Source: JAPPHA01 sp965221575 (GTDB taxonomy: Bacteria; Pseudomonadota; Alphaproteobacteria; Rhodobacterales; Rhodobacteraceae). From it: 64,000 nucleotides of DNA. The notes beneath the pieces are model-generated. The model ran no database searches, was not told where the DNA came from, and worked only from the letters and a program-made list of their open reading frames with translations. Below, piece after piece: positions 52,075 through 61,290 of the stretch (position 1 is the stretch's first letter; each line of letters opens with the position of its first letter). A program made the position numbers and the translations under genes. The DNA is taken from NCBI GenBank assembly GCA_965221575.1, contig CBDCSM010000011.1, positions 1,116,001 to 1,180,000 of the forward strand, written 5' to 3'.

Positions 52075-53115
52075 ATGATGACTATCAAGTCTGTCTTGCG
52101 ATGGGTTGCAGGAATCGTGTGTATGTCGCTGCTGGTCGTATCGCAATTCGGCGACGCCACCGCTGCGGACAAACCGGAACAGGTCAGCATTGCCCTGATG
52201 TATTCCGTCGGTCCCGAAGGTGTCTGGGACAAGCTCGTCCAGGAAACTCTGGACGTGTTGGCCGCAGACAAGCCGCACGGTTTGACCATTACCTATGATG
52301 AACAGGATGCGGTCTACGGTGAACAGGCGGAAGCGGTCATGCGCCTGCTGGCCAAGTCGGGCAAGTACGACATCATACTCAGTGCGTCCGCCCACAGCGA
52401 CCAGATCAAGAATCTTCAGTCCGTGTATCCGGAGATCATGTGGGTTTCGCTCGGAAGCGGCAATTACAATGCCGGTGAAAACCACTACCTGGTCTACGCC
52501 CGGGTTCATGAAGCCGCATACCTGCTGGGAATCCTCGCCGCCGGAGTCTCGAAGACCGGCGTCATCGGTGCAGTCGGAAGCTTCCCTGCGGATGACATCA
52601 ACGACCAGCTGCATGCCTTCCGCGCCGGGGCGCGAACGGTCAATCCGGACGTCAAGATGAAGCTGACGTTCATCGAATCCTGGTATGACCCGCCCAAGGC
52701 GATCGAGGCAACCTATGCCCAGGCCGCGGCCGGCGCCGATGTCGTCTACCAGATGGCCGGGGAGGTTTTCGAAGCGTGCGAAAACAAGCAGATATTTTGC
52801 CTGAGCAAGTACAAGGACACGTCCAGCATGGCGCCGGACGTCGTGCTCAGCGGCACGCAGCTGCACTGGGAACCCGGCCTTCGCTGGATTCTTGACGAAT
52901 GGTACACGCACAAGACGACCGGTCAGCCTTTTGCCGGAAACGAGGATCCCATGTGGTTCTCCATGGCCGAGGGAGGCAGCGACATTTCTCCCTACCACGG
53001 TTTGGCCGACATGGTTCCGGACGATCTCAAGCAACGTGTCGCCGACGCGAGGGCAGCCATTATTTCGGGAGAATTGGAAATCCCCGTGATCATAGATGTT
53101 CCCAAGCCCGACTGA
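52075..53115 (+). CDS. BMP/PnrA-family ABC importer, periplasmic binding protein
   Basis: 346-residue binding protein of the nucleoside-type Bmp family. Signal peptide about 1-31 (VLRWVAGIVCMSLLVVSQFG, ATAA before cleavage). Mature motifs are VSIALMYSVGPEGVWDKLVQ, YDIILSASAHSDQIKNL, ARVHEAAYLLGILAAGVSKT and ADDINDQLHAFRAGART. ATG at 52075 (a second ATG follows) has GGGAGG upstream. First gene of the importer operon, followed by a strong hairpin at 53135-53177. It is only distantly similar to the orphan BMP protein at 21770-22906. Confidence 0.9.
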   Translation: MMTIKSVLRWVAGIVCMSLLVVSQFGDATAADKPEQVSIALMYSVGPEGVWDKLVQETLDVLAADKPHGLTITYDEQDAVYGEQAEAVMRLLAKSGKYDIILSASAHSDQIKNLQSVYPEIMWVSLGSGNYNAGENHYLVYARVHEAAYLLGILAAGVSKTGVIGAVGSFPADDINDQLHAFRAGARTVNPDVKMKLTFIESWYDPPKAIEATYAQAAAGADVVYQMAGEVFEACENKQIFCLSKYKDTSSMAPDVVLSGTQLHWEPGLRWILDEWYTHKTTGQPFAGNEDPMWFSMAEGGSDISPYHGLADMVPDDLKQRVADARAAIISGELEIPVIIDVPKPD

Positions 53116-53134
53116 ATTCATTTCAGACATAACT

Positions 53135-53177
53135 GTCGCGGCGAAGAGAACCGTTGGACGTATCTCTTCGCCGCGAC
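53135..53177 (+). promoter_or_regulatory. Strong hairpin after BMP binding-protein gene
   Basis: A perfect 15-bp stem (GTCGCGGCGAAGAGA at 53135-53149 with its complement at 53163-53177) and a 13-base loop, followed by TTCCC rather than a T run. Its position between the binding protein and the ATPase gene suggests mRNA protection or partial termination. Confidence 0.7.
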
Positions 53178-53236
53178 TTCCCATTCCCCAAGTTCACCGT
53201 TTGTCATAGTCTCGCACCTTGACGGAGGGTGACACG

Positions 53237-54781
53237 TTGAGCGCCGCCACGCACTTGAAGGTGGAAGGGATCACGAAGCGCTTCGGCGACGTGGTCGCCG
53301 TCGACTCTGCCTCATTTGACGTGCGCCGCGGCGAGATCCACTGCCTGCTGGGAGAAAACGGGGCCGGCAAGTCAACGCTTTCGGAGTGCCTCTACGGTTT
53401 CTTCCGACCCGATGCCGGAACGATACATCTCGATGGAAAGGAGGTGTCCTACGCATCGCCGCGTGATGCGATATCCCGAGGGGTCGGAATAGTGCATCAG
53501 CACTTCGTTCTCGTTTCGACATTTTCGGTAATCGAGAACATCGTTCTCGGAACACATGCAACGGGCTGGTCGCTGGACCTAGCCGACGCCCGGAGGCGCC
53601 TGACGGAAATCTGTGACAGCTACGAGATCGAGGTCGATTTCGACGCGGAGGTCTGGCAGCTGTCCGTGGGTGAACAGCAATGGGTTGAAATCCTCAAGGC
53701 CCTGTACCTAGGTGTCGAGTTGCTCATACTCGACGAACCGACTGCGACATTGACGCCGCAGGAATCGGAAAAGCTGTTCCGCATCGTGCGCCGCATGACC
53801 GCAAACGGCCTCTCGGTCATCCTGATCACCCACAAGCTGAACGAAGTCATGTTGTCGGACAGGGTCACCGTGTTGCGTAAGGGACGAGTCGTCTCGACCC
53901 TCGAGACCGCCGGCACTTCAAAGACAGAGCTCACGAACCTGATGGTCGGCCGGACCGTCATGTTCCGGTTGCAAAGGGAAAAACTCGAACACGGGGAAAC
54001 GATCCTCGAAGCGCGGGGGATGAAGGTCAAGGATGACAAGGGTCTTCCGGCGCTCAACGGGATTTCGTTCGACCTGCATGCAAACGAGATTCTCGGCATC
54101 GCCGGCGTTGCCGGCAACGGCCAGAAGGAACTGTTCGAAGCCCTGGTCGGCGCGCGCAGGATCGAGAACGGAGACGTCCGCCTGAACGGCGAGGACATTA
54201 ACAACCTGTCACCGCGTTCGGCCATCGACCGGGGAATCGGCTACATCCCCGATGACCGGTACGGCGCCGGTCTCGTCAGCGACTTCACCGTCGAGGAGAA
54301 CATGATCCTCGGCCTGCAGAAGAAACCGGACTTCTCCCGACACACACTCCTCGATTATTCCAAGGTCGGGAAATTTGCCGCGAACGGTGTCGCCGATTTC
54401 GAGATTGTCACGCCGTCGACGAAGGCGAGAACAAGCACGCTCTCCGGCGGCAATGCGCAGAAAATCATACTTGCGCGCGAGTTGTGGTCGAGTTCGTGCT
54501 GCCTTCTTGCCAACCAGCCGACCAGGGGACTGGACGTTGGCGTGATCGAGTATGTCCACGGATTGCTGCTCCAGAAACGCAAGGAAGGGTTTGCCATCCT
54601 CCTGGCGTCGGAAGAACTGGATGACATCATTGCATTGTCCGATCGGATCGGCGTGATGTTCAAGGGTGAGATCATGGGTATCTTCGATGCGGGCACGGTG
54701 ACGCTGGAGCAACTCGGCCTGCTGATGGCCGGCCAGAGGATCCAGGTTTCCGATCGGCCGACAAATACCAACAGCGTTTAG
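53237..54781 (+). CDS. BMP-type ABC importer, tandem ATP-binding protein
   Basis: 514-residue protein with two ATPase modules, as in sugar and nucleoside importers. Module 1 has Walker A GENGAGKSTLSECLYG, signature LSVGEQQWVEILKAL and Walker B LLILDEPTATLTP. Module 2 has a degenerate Walker A (GVAGNGQKELFEALVG), signature LSGGNAQKIILAREL and an altered Walker B (CLLANQPTRGLDVG), so only the first site is likely to hydrolyse ATP well. The TTG start at 53237 is favoured by GGAGGG; the frame opens 18 bp earlier at another TTG. Confidence 0.9.
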   Translation: MSAATHLKVEGITKRFGDVVAVDSASFDVRRGEIHCLLGENGAGKSTLSECLYGFFRPDAGTIHLDGKEVSYASPRDAISRGVGIVHQHFVLVSTFSVIENIVLGTHATGWSLDLADARRRLTEICDSYEIEVDFDAEVWQLSVGEQQWVEILKALYLGVELLILDEPTATLTPQESEKLFRIVRRMTANGLSVILITHKLNEVMLSDRVTVLRKGRVVSTLETAGTSKTELTNLMVGRTVMFRLQREKLEHGETILEARGMKVKDDKGLPALNGISFDLHANEILGIAGVAGNGQKELFEALVGARRIENGDVRLNGEDINNLSPRSAIDRGIGYIPDDRYGAGLVSDFTVEENMILGLQKKPDFSRHTLLDYSKVGKFAANGVADFEIVTPSTKARTSTLSGGNAQKIILARELWSSSCCLLANQPTRGLDVGVIEYVHGLLLQKRKEGFAILLASEELDDIIALSDRIGVMFKGEIMGIFDAGTVTLEQLGLLMAGQRIQVSDRPTNTNSV

Positions 54782-55843
54782 ATGAGGACGGCAATCAAGT
54801 TCGAAAAACGCCCGACCCATGGTTGGCTGGCTTCGGTTTTTTCCACATGCGTTGCCATCCTCCTGGCGCTCCTGGCGTCTTCCGTTCTTCTCTTGATCGT
54901 GGACGTGGACGTCTACGGAGCATTTCACGCCCTGGTACTCGGCGCCTTCGGTGATTTTGATAGCATCTACGGAACCTGCGTGAAGGCCATTCCGCTCGCG
55001 TTTACCGGTCTTGCCACCGGGATCGCCTTTCGGGCGAGGATCTGGAACATCGGCCAGGAAGGCCAGGTGTTCGCGGGGGCGATGCTTGGTTACTGGCTGA
55101 GTTCGATTGTCGACTGGCCCGGCATTGTCTTCTTTCCTCTCCTCATCGTCGTCGGATTTGCAGGCGGGGCCACGCTGGGCGGGCTCGCGGGCGTCCTGAA
55201 AACCAGGTTCAGGGTCGACGAGATCGTCTCGACGGTAATGATGAACTACATCATCGTGTTCGTCCTGTCGTATCTCCTGACCAGCCGCCTGTGGATGGCG
55301 CCGGGCGAGTACTATCTCCAGACCGCACAGATACCGGAGGCGGAAAGAATTCCGGTCCTGGTGGAAGGCACGAAGCTGACACTGGCGTTCCCGTTGGCAA
55401 TCGCGGCCGTTCTTGCCGTTCACATCCTACTTTCACGGACCACGTTCGGGTACGAGTTGCGCGCCTTCGGTTCGAACCCGAACGCCGCCCGTTTCAAGGG
55501 AACCGATCCCAAGCGCATGCTGGTGACGGTTCTGTTCGTTTCCGGAGGCCTCGCGGGCCTGGGAGGAGTGACCCAGACATTTGGCGTGGACTTCAGGATC
55601 AGCCAGGCATTCCTTCTGGGATTGGGATCGACCGGGATCATCGTTGGCGTCATTGCCGGATTGCGCCCCCTGGGAATCGGCGTGGCGGCAATCCTGTTCG
55701 GCGGAATGGCCCAGGGCGGACTCTTCATGCAGGTCATTGCGGACGTGTCATCTGCGGTCGTGGCGGCCATGCAGGCGATCATCCTGATCTTTTTCCTGTG
55801 TTCTTCCGTCCTGTCCCGCTACCGCCTGGTCTGGAAACACTGA
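54782..55843 (+). CDS. BMP-type ABC importer, permease 1
   Basis: 353-residue permease of the branched-chain/ribose/nucleoside superfamily. Features are helix 1 (FSTCVAILLALLASSVLLLI), LAFTGLATGIAFRARIWNIG with GQEGQ, the FRVDEIVSTVMMNYI segment and the C-terminal GLGSTGIIVGVIAGLRPLGI. It starts directly after the ATPase stop. Nucleoside importers of this type have two different permeases, the other being the next gene. Confidence 0.9.
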   Translation: MRTAIKFEKRPTHGWLASVFSTCVAILLALLASSVLLLIVDVDVYGAFHALVLGAFGDFDSIYGTCVKAIPLAFTGLATGIAFRARIWNIGQEGQVFAGAMLGYWLSSIVDWPGIVFFPLLIVVGFAGGATLGGLAGVLKTRFRVDEIVSTVMMNYIIVFVLSYLLTSRLWMAPGEYYLQTAQIPEAERIPVLVEGTKLTLAFPLAIAAVLAVHILLSRTTFGYELRAFGSNPNAARFKGTDPKRMLVTVLFVSGGLAGLGGVTQTFGVDFRISQAFLLGLGSTGIIVGVIAGLRPLGIGVAAILFGGMAQGGLFMQVIADVSSAVVAAMQAIILIFFLCSSVLSRYRLVWKH

Positions 55844-55844
55844 C

Positions 55845-56786
55845 ATGTTCGACATTTTCCAGGAAGCCATTGTCATTTCGATGCTGGCCGCGACGCTCAG
55901 GATCGCGACACCTTTGCTCCTGGCATCGATCGGCGAACTCGTCGTTCAGCGTACCGGCATCTGGAACCTGGGCGTCGAGGGCACGATGCTCATGGCGACG
56001 TATGTCGCCTATACGACGGCACTCGCGTCGGATTCTCTCTTGCTCGGTGTCCTCGCCGCCATCGTAGCAGGCATCTGCATGAACATGGTCATGGCGCTCG
56101 CGGCCACGACATTCAAGATCAACCAGTTCGTAACCGGACTGGGATTGAACCTGTTCGCCGCGGGAACGACACTGTTCCTGTATCGCGAGGCCCTGACCCT
56201 GTATGGCTCCGGAAATGTCCCGACGATCGATCCTTTCGACAGCCTCGACATTCCGCTGCTGTCAGAACTGCCGTATCTCGGGACGATCCTGTTTTCGCAG
56301 CAGTTCCTGACTTATTTTGCATTCATGATGGTGCCGGTGATCTGGTTTTTCCTCTACCGGACCCGGTACGGCCTGGAGATTCGCAGCCTGGGCGAAAACC
56401 CCAAGGCACTCGATACCAAGGGATTGAGCGTCTCCGCCAGGCAATACTCAGCCCTGGCATTCGGAGGAGCGATGACGGGACTGGCCGGCGCTTTCCTGGT
56501 CCTGGCCCTGACCGATCGTTTCGTTCCCGGCATGACCGGCGGACGAGGATGGCTGGCCGTGGTCATCATCATTGCCGGAAACTGGAAACCGGTTCCGATC
56601 ATGTTCGCGGTCCTGGTGTTTGCGTTTCTCGAGGCGTTCCAGTTGCAGGCACAGGGCATTGGAGTGCAGATACCGTACCAGGTCTTGCTGGCGCTTCCTT
56701 ACGTCGTCGCGATCATCGCGATGATGGGCTTTCGAATGAGATCCGAACAGCCGGAACACCTGGGGGTCCCCTATCATCGTGAATGA
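55845..56786 (+). CDS. BMP-type ABC importer, permease 2
   Basis: 313-residue partner permease: ISMLAATLRIATPLLLASIG, ELVVQRTGIWNLGVEGTMLM (typical), FKINQFVTGLGLNLFAAGTT, YGLEIRSLGENPKALDTKGL and RGWLAVVIIIAGNWKPVPIM. One base separates it from permease 1. It ends the importer operon; the CoxMSL genes begin 443 bp downstream on the same strand. Confidence 0.9.
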   Translation: MFDIFQEAIVISMLAATLRIATPLLLASIGELVVQRTGIWNLGVEGTMLMATYVAYTTALASDSLLLGVLAAIVAGICMNMVMALAATTFKINQFVTGLGLNLFAAGTTLFLYREALTLYGSGNVPTIDPFDSLDIPLLSELPYLGTILFSQQFLTYFAFMMVPVIWFFLYRTRYGLEIRSLGENPKALDTKGLSVSARQYSALAFGGAMTGLAGAFLVLALTDRFVPGMTGGRGWLAVVIIIAGNWKPVPIMFAVLVFAFLEAFQLQAQGIGVQIPYQVLLALPYVVAIIAMMGFRMRSEQPEHLGVPYHRE

Positions 56787-57228
56787 GATACCGGGAATGC
56801 CAGTGACCAATCCTTGATCCCTGAACACAATCGACCGATCCGAACAATGCTTCGTGCAAGACGGGGTTTCCCCGATCCCCGGGGTCGCGCATTCACGATC
56901 CGGGACGGTGACGCCGGATGGTCCCCCGTATCGGGATTTATAACCCGTACGAGGTGTCTCGAGGATCGGGCCGCCCTACCCGACTCAGCCTCGATGCCTC
57001 TCGTCGTGGATGATCCGGATCGGTGCGCAAGACGGGGCGGCAGACGTTCACCCCGGAATTGATCGCCGTTCCTCGTCAAAGCCTGTTCGAGGAAAGCCGG
57101 AGTGTCCGCCTCCTGCAACCATGCCGGCCGTGCACCCGGGAACGGCAACCGGGCTGGCGAATAGCTTGTGAGGCCGATCGCCATAAATTATAATTTATGC
57201 GCATTGGATCACTGAAAAGCCGGTTTGC
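56787..57228. other. Intergenic region with operator before CoxMSL
   Basis: No gene is recognised in these 442 bp. The notable part is the AT-rich palindrome at 57182-57199, standing out in a GC-rich surrounding. Confidence 0.55.
57182..57199. promoter_or_regulatory. AT-rich palindromic operator (copy 3, perfect)
   Basis: CATAAATTATAATTTATG is an exact 18-bp palindrome ending 29 bp upstream of the CoxM-type start. Close relatives are at 24237-24254 and, more weakly, 51921-51938. This is the form expected for a dimeric repressor such as a GntR or MarR protein, none of which is encoded in this window. Confidence 0.65.
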
Positions 57229-58068
57229 GTGAAAGTCTTGTTGCCAACCTCCCTGGATGAAGCTCTCGGCGCGCTTCACTCCGATCCCGGCATGCATGTG
57301 CTCGCCGGTGGGACCGATTTCATGGTCGAAGTGAATTACAATCAGCGGCGGCCAAGGGCAATTCTCAGCCTGCGCTTCGTCGATGAACTCCGCGCGTGGC
57401 ACAGGGACGATGGAATGCTCGTGCTCGGTGCAGGCGTCAGATTCACCGATATCATGGAGACCGAAATCGCGAAGATGGCACCAGCATTGGCCCAGGCCGC
57501 ACGTACGGTCGGATCGCCGCAAATCCGGAACACGGGAACCATTGGCGGCAACGTCGCAACCGCGTCCCCAGCGGGAGATTCACTTCCCGTCCTGTCGGTT
57601 CTGGATGCCGTGGTGAACCTGAAGAGTGCGAGCAGGGCGAGGTCCGTCTCGATTTCCGATTTCGTTACCGGCGTGAAAAAGACCTGGCTCGCCCCGGATG
57701 AACTGATCACGTCGATCAGCATTCCGGTTGCGGACGGCCCGCAGGAATTCCTGAAGGTCGGGAAGCGCAACGCGATGGTGATCGCGGTGGCGAACCTGGC
57801 TTTCGCCTGCAGCCCTGAACGGCGTCATGTCGCATGCGCACTCGGGGCGGTCGGGCCAACGATCATCCGCTGCACCGATGCAGAAGGCTTCATCCGTGAA
57901 CGAATTGATTGGTCGCGACGACGGGTTCGAAACAGGGAGGACCTCGTCCGTTTCGGGGAAATGTGTTCCGCGGCGGCGATGCCGATCGATGACCACAGAT
58001 CGACGTCGCGATACCGCCGCCACGCGATCTCGGTCATGGCCCAGCGGGCCTCCGCGCGCGCATTCTGA
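57229..58068 (+). CDS. Molybdenum hydroxylase, FAD subunit (CoxM/XdhB type)
   Basis: 279-residue FAD-binding medium subunit of the xanthine dehydrogenase family. FAD motifs are HVLAGGTDFMVEVNYNQRR and TIGGNVATASPAGDSLPVL, with IRNTGTIGGN between. The C-terminal CO-dehydrogenase-flavoprotein domain follows from about 165 (FLKVGKRNAMVIAVANLAFA). GTG start at 57229. First of three genes (M, S, L order) that together form a heterotrimer passing electrons from the Mo site through 2Fe-2S centres to FAD. Confidence 0.88.
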   Translation: MKVLLPTSLDEALGALHSDPGMHVLAGGTDFMVEVNYNQRRPRAILSLRFVDELRAWHRDDGMLVLGAGVRFTDIMETEIAKMAPALAQAARTVGSPQIRNTGTIGGNVATASPAGDSLPVLSVLDAVVNLKSASRARSVSISDFVTGVKKTWLAPDELITSISIPVADGPQEFLKVGKRNAMVIAVANLAFACSPERRHVACALGAVGPTIIRCTDAEGFIRERIDWSRRRVRNREDLVRFGEMCSAAAMPIDDHRSTSRYRRHAISVMAQRASARAF

Positions 58069-58079
58069 GAGCGGGTCCG

Positions 58080-58559
58080 TTGGAAATCACTCGAAACTAT
58101 GAACTCCGGGTCAACGGCCGAAAGCACCTGGTCGAGGCGTCCTGGCTCGGCGAGAGCCTGTTGCACGTGCTGCGCGAACGGCTCGGATCGTGGGGAACCA
58201 AGAATGCCTGCGAACAGGGCGAATGCGGGTCCTGCTCGGTGTTAATGGATGGGAGGCTCGCGTGTTCCTGCCTCGAGCTGGCGGCGGGTGCCGTTGGCGT
58301 GGAAATCGTGACGGTCGAGGGACTCGGAACGCCCGACGAAATGACGGACATACAGCGATCCTTCATCGATGAAGGCGCTGTCCAGTGCGGGTTCTGCACC
58401 CCCGGCTTCATCGTGGCCGTGCATGACTTGCTGCTGTCGAATCCTTCGCCCAGCAGCCAGGAAATCAGGGAAGCCCTCGCCGGGAACCTGTGCCGATGCA
58501 CGGGCTATGGCAGGGTGGAAGCTGCTGTGACGAAAGTGGCCCAGCAAAGGCAAAGGTAG
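58080..58559 (+). CDS. Molybdenum hydroxylase, 2Fe-2S subunit (CoxS/XdhC type)
   Basis: 159-residue small subunit with both iron-sulfur sites: the plant-ferredoxin-like NACEQGECGSCSVLMDG with a fourth Cys in LACSCLEL, and the second domain VQCGFCTPGFIVAVHDLL with GNLCRCTGYG. Starts at a TTG at 58080, 11 bp after the FAD subunit. Transfers electrons within the complex. Confidence 0.93.
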   Translation: MEITRNYELRVNGRKHLVEASWLGESLLHVLRERLGSWGTKNACEQGECGSCSVLMDGRLACSCLELAAGAVGVEIVTVEGLGTPDEMTDIQRSFIDEGAVQCGFCTPGFIVAVHDLLLSNPSPSSQEIREALAGNLCRCTGYGRVEAAVTKVAQQRQR

Positions 58560-58563
58560 CGCA

Positions 58564-60858
58564 ATGCCCGACACCGCCAAGGCAATCTCAGGAGTCGCCA
58601 CGTCGTTGCAACGGCCGGACGCGGCGGACAAGGTCTGCGGCACGTTTGAATTCTCTTCGGACCTGGTTGCCGACAACATGCTCTGGGGCGCAACGCTGCG
58701 CTCTCCGCATCCCTCTGCCAGGATTGAACGGATCGACATTTCGAGGGCATGTCGAATCGAGGGCGTCGCGGCGGTGCTTACGTCCGGGGACCTGCCGGGA
58801 AAACCGACCTATGGACTCCTGATCTCCGACCAGCCGGTGCTGGCCGACGGGGTCGTCCGTTTCGAAGGTGAACCCGTGGCCCTGGTTGCCGCAAAGGACA
58901 TGGAAACCTGCCGCCGCGCGCTTGCCTCCATCGACGTGTCCTACGAAGTGCTCGCGCCCCTGACGGATCCCGAACGTGCCCTGGAGGCACCGCCGGTTCA
59001 CCCGGAGGGCAATCTCGTCCGGCGCGTGCCAATCAAACGCGGCGACCTCGAAGCTCAAGGCGATGTCGTTGTCGAGGGGGTCTACGAAGTCGGCATGCAG
59101 GACCAGGCGTTCCTGGGACCGGAGTCCGGTTTGGCCGTCCCGGCCGACGATGGCGGGGTGGATCTTTACGTCGCGACGCAGGGCCTCCACCAGGACCATG
59201 TTCAACTGGCGCCCTGTCTTGGACTTCCGGGCGAAAAGGTGAGGATTCACCTGGCCGGCGTTGGCGGTGCATTTGGCGGGCGTGAAGACTTTTCCGTGCA
59301 TGCCCATGCCTGCTTCCTGGCGCTTCGCACGCAACGGCCCGTCAAGATGAGCTACCTGCGGGATGAATCGTTTCGCGGCCACCTGCATCGCCATCCGGCA
59401 AAGATGCGGTACCGCCATCACGCGAAGAAATCCGGCGAACTGGTGAAAATCGAGGCGCGCATCCTGCTGGATGGCGGGGCATATGCCTCGAGTTCATCGG
59501 CCGTTGCCGGAAACGCGGCCCGCTTTGCCTGCGGCCCCTATCGTGTTCCCAATGTCTCTGTCGAGGCAATCTGTGTCCGGACGAACAATCATCCCTGCGG
59601 CGCCATGCGGGGCTTCGGCGCCGTGCAGGTCTGCTTCGGGCACGAAAGCCAGATGGACAAGCTCGCCGCGGCACTTGGCATGGATCCCTTCCAGATTCGA
59701 CTGATGAACGCGCTAAAGACGGGCGACAGACTGCCGACGGGCCAGAAGGTGCATGTCCCGGCACCCGTCCGCGAATGCCTGGAAGCCGCCGCAGCAGTTC
59801 CCCTGCCCGGCGAGACCGGCGACAATGTCGCCGGATACGGCCTGCCGGGAGGGGCGGGACGCACGGCTGACCGTTCGCGCATTCGCAGGGGCATCGGATT
59901 TGCCGTGGGCTACAAGAATCTCGCCTACTCGGAGGGGTATGACGATGACACGCGTGCGCGATGCCGGCTCGACAGCGGTAACCTGATCATGACCAGTGCC
60001 GCGGCGGAGATCGGCCAGGGATTCGTCACAATCGCCCGGCAGATCGCGCATGAGGTCCTGGGCGTGACGGAAGTCCAGCTCGAACCGGCGAATACGTCGG
60101 ATATCGGTTCGGCCGGATCCTCGGCGGCGAGCCGTCAGACCTACATGTCAGGCAAGGCGATCGAGATGGCCTGTAGGAAGATTGCCGAACAGGTTCGTGA
60201 AAAATGCGGTGAGCGCTGGGGAGTGGATGCGGGAGAATTGTCCCTGCGGGGCGGCAGAGTGCGCTCCGATGATGGACGTATCGATGTGGCGGTCGCGGAC
60301 GCCTGCGGCGAACCGATTGAGGTGGAAGTGCAGTACAGCCACCGGCAAACGACCGGAATGAACGAGGAAACCGGCCAGGGAGACACCGACGTGTCCTGGA
60401 TATTCGGTGCGCAAAGGGCTGTTGTCGATGTCGACCTTGACCTCGGACTTGTGCGCGTCGTTCAGATCGCAACCGGGCAGGATGTCGGCAAGGCGATCAA
60501 CCCCTTGTCGGTGGTCGGTCAGATCGAAGGCGGGGTTTCGCAGGGACTGGGGCTCGCTGTCATGGAAGAGGTCCTGTCGAAGGATGGAATTGTCCAGAAC
60601 GGGTCATTCAACGACTACCTCGTTCCGACATTCGCGGACATGCCCCCGGTCGAGATCACGCTGATCGAAAAACCGGAAGACGGCGCACCATTTGGCGCCA
60701 AGGGAGTTGGTGAAACCCCGAGCCTGTCGTCGACTCCGGCCGTGGCTGCGGCGGTCCGGGCGGCAACGGGACTTGAACTACCCCGCGTGCCCGTCCGGCC
60801 AGAAGATATCGCGTTGGCGCAATCGGGTGCCCCGCATCGCGGGGGCGCGATCGATTGA
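58564..60858 (+). CDS. Molybdenum hydroxylase, large catalytic subunit (CoxL/XdhA type)
   Basis: 764-residue molybdopterin-binding subunit that hydroxylates an aromatic heterocycle, aldehyde or similar carbon. Motifs: ATLRSPHPSARIERIDI (N-terminal), AGVGGAFGGREDFSVHAHA, NHPCGAMRGFGAVQVCFGHE, AAEIGQGFVTIARQIA, and the catalytic Glu in FGAKGVGETPSLSSTPAVA. The CO-oxidising active-site loop with its copper-binding Cys is not seen (AMRGFG instead), so it is not CO dehydrogenase. Starts four bases after the S subunit. With a nucleoside-type importer directly upstream, a purine-like or other N-heterocyclic substrate is plausible. Confidence 0.92.
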   Translation: MPDTAKAISGVATSLQRPDAADKVCGTFEFSSDLVADNMLWGATLRSPHPSARIERIDISRACRIEGVAAVLTSGDLPGKPTYGLLISDQPVLADGVVRFEGEPVALVAAKDMETCRRALASIDVSYEVLAPLTDPERALEAPPVHPEGNLVRRVPIKRGDLEAQGDVVVEGVYEVGMQDQAFLGPESGLAVPADDGGVDLYVATQGLHQDHVQLAPCLGLPGEKVRIHLAGVGGAFGGREDFSVHAHACFLALRTQRPVKMSYLRDESFRGHLHRHPAKMRYRHHAKKSGELVKIEARILLDGGAYASSSSAVAGNAARFACGPYRVPNVSVEAICVRTNNHPCGAMRGFGAVQVCFGHESQMDKLAAALGMDPFQIRLMNALKTGDRLPTGQKVHVPAPVRECLEAAAAVPLPGETGDNVAGYGLPGGAGRTADRSRIRRGIGFAVGYKNLAYSEGYDDDTRARCRLDSGNLIMTSAAAEIGQGFVTIARQIAHEVLGVTEVQLEPANTSDIGSAGSSAASRQTYMSGKAIEMACRKIAEQVREKCGERWGVDAGELSLRGGRVRSDDGRIDVAVADACGEPIEVEVQYSHRQTTGMNEETGQGDTDVSWIFGAQRAVVDVDLDLGLVRVVQIATGQDVGKAINPLSVVGQIEGGVSQGLGLAVMEEVLSKDGIVQNGSFNDYLVPTFADMPPVEITLIEKPEDGAPFGAKGVGETPSLSSTPAVAAAVRAATGLELPRVPVRPEDIALAQSGAPHRGGAID

Positions 60859-60993
60859 ACAGGTCTCCTGTCTCGCATGGTACGGAGCGCACGGGAGGAG
60901 AGTTCGGGCATATAGGAAACACGCAAGAATCTGTTTTCCGGGGACAGGTCCCTCCTTTTCGTTGCCGCCGCCGAACCGGAGTTTCTGACCCTG

Positions 60994-61290
60994 TTGTCAA
61001 GGGTCAGTCGGCAGGATGTTTTTGTGACATGTACCCAAGCGCATGTTTGCGTCCTGCACACGTCCCTGAGGCATCGACACCATGGCTACCTTGTCAGGAT
61101 CACTGTCGACGCAACCGGATCCCGCACGGGTTTCGACAAGGAAGTCGGGCTCAAGCGGGCGGTGGACGAGGTTATTCCGGCGGTGACAACGGGGAAAGTA
61201 TTGTTCAAGTGGCTCCGACGGGCCGTGACGGACGAATTTTTCATTCTTCTGCCGCGCATTCGTGAACTGGTCATGCCGGGTACGGCGTGA
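60994..61290 (+). CDS. Unrecognised small ORF
   Basis: 98-codon frame without known motif. The central part VRITVDATGSRTGFDKEVGL and KRAVDEVIPAVTTGKVLFKW looks protein-like with alternating strand/helix character, and the frame is open up to the transposase remnant. No clear ribosome-binding site is seen. It may be a short hypothetical gene or the 3' part of a truncated one. The 135 bp before it, after the large hydroxylase subunit, hold nothing recognisable. Confidence 0.35.
   Translation: MSRVSRQDVFVTCTQAHVCVLHTSLRHRHHGYLVRITVDATGSRTGFDKEVGLKRAVDEVIPAVTTGKVLFKWLRRAVTDEFFILLPRIRELVMPGTA

Noticed and set aside
52072..53184. 370-codon minus-strand frame opposite the BMP binding protein
   Set aside because: It mirrors a well-defined periplasmic binding protein with signal peptide and ribosome-binding site; no family features of its own.
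54209..55423. 404-codon minus-strand frame spanning ATPase and permease genes
   Set aside because: It crosses two genuine same-strand transporter genes and has no recognisable domain.
57229..60858. Carbon monoxide dehydrogenase
   Set aside because: The M-S-L order fits, but the large subunit lacks the CO dehydrogenase active-site loop with its copper-binding cysteine, so only a general molybdenum hydroxylase is supported.
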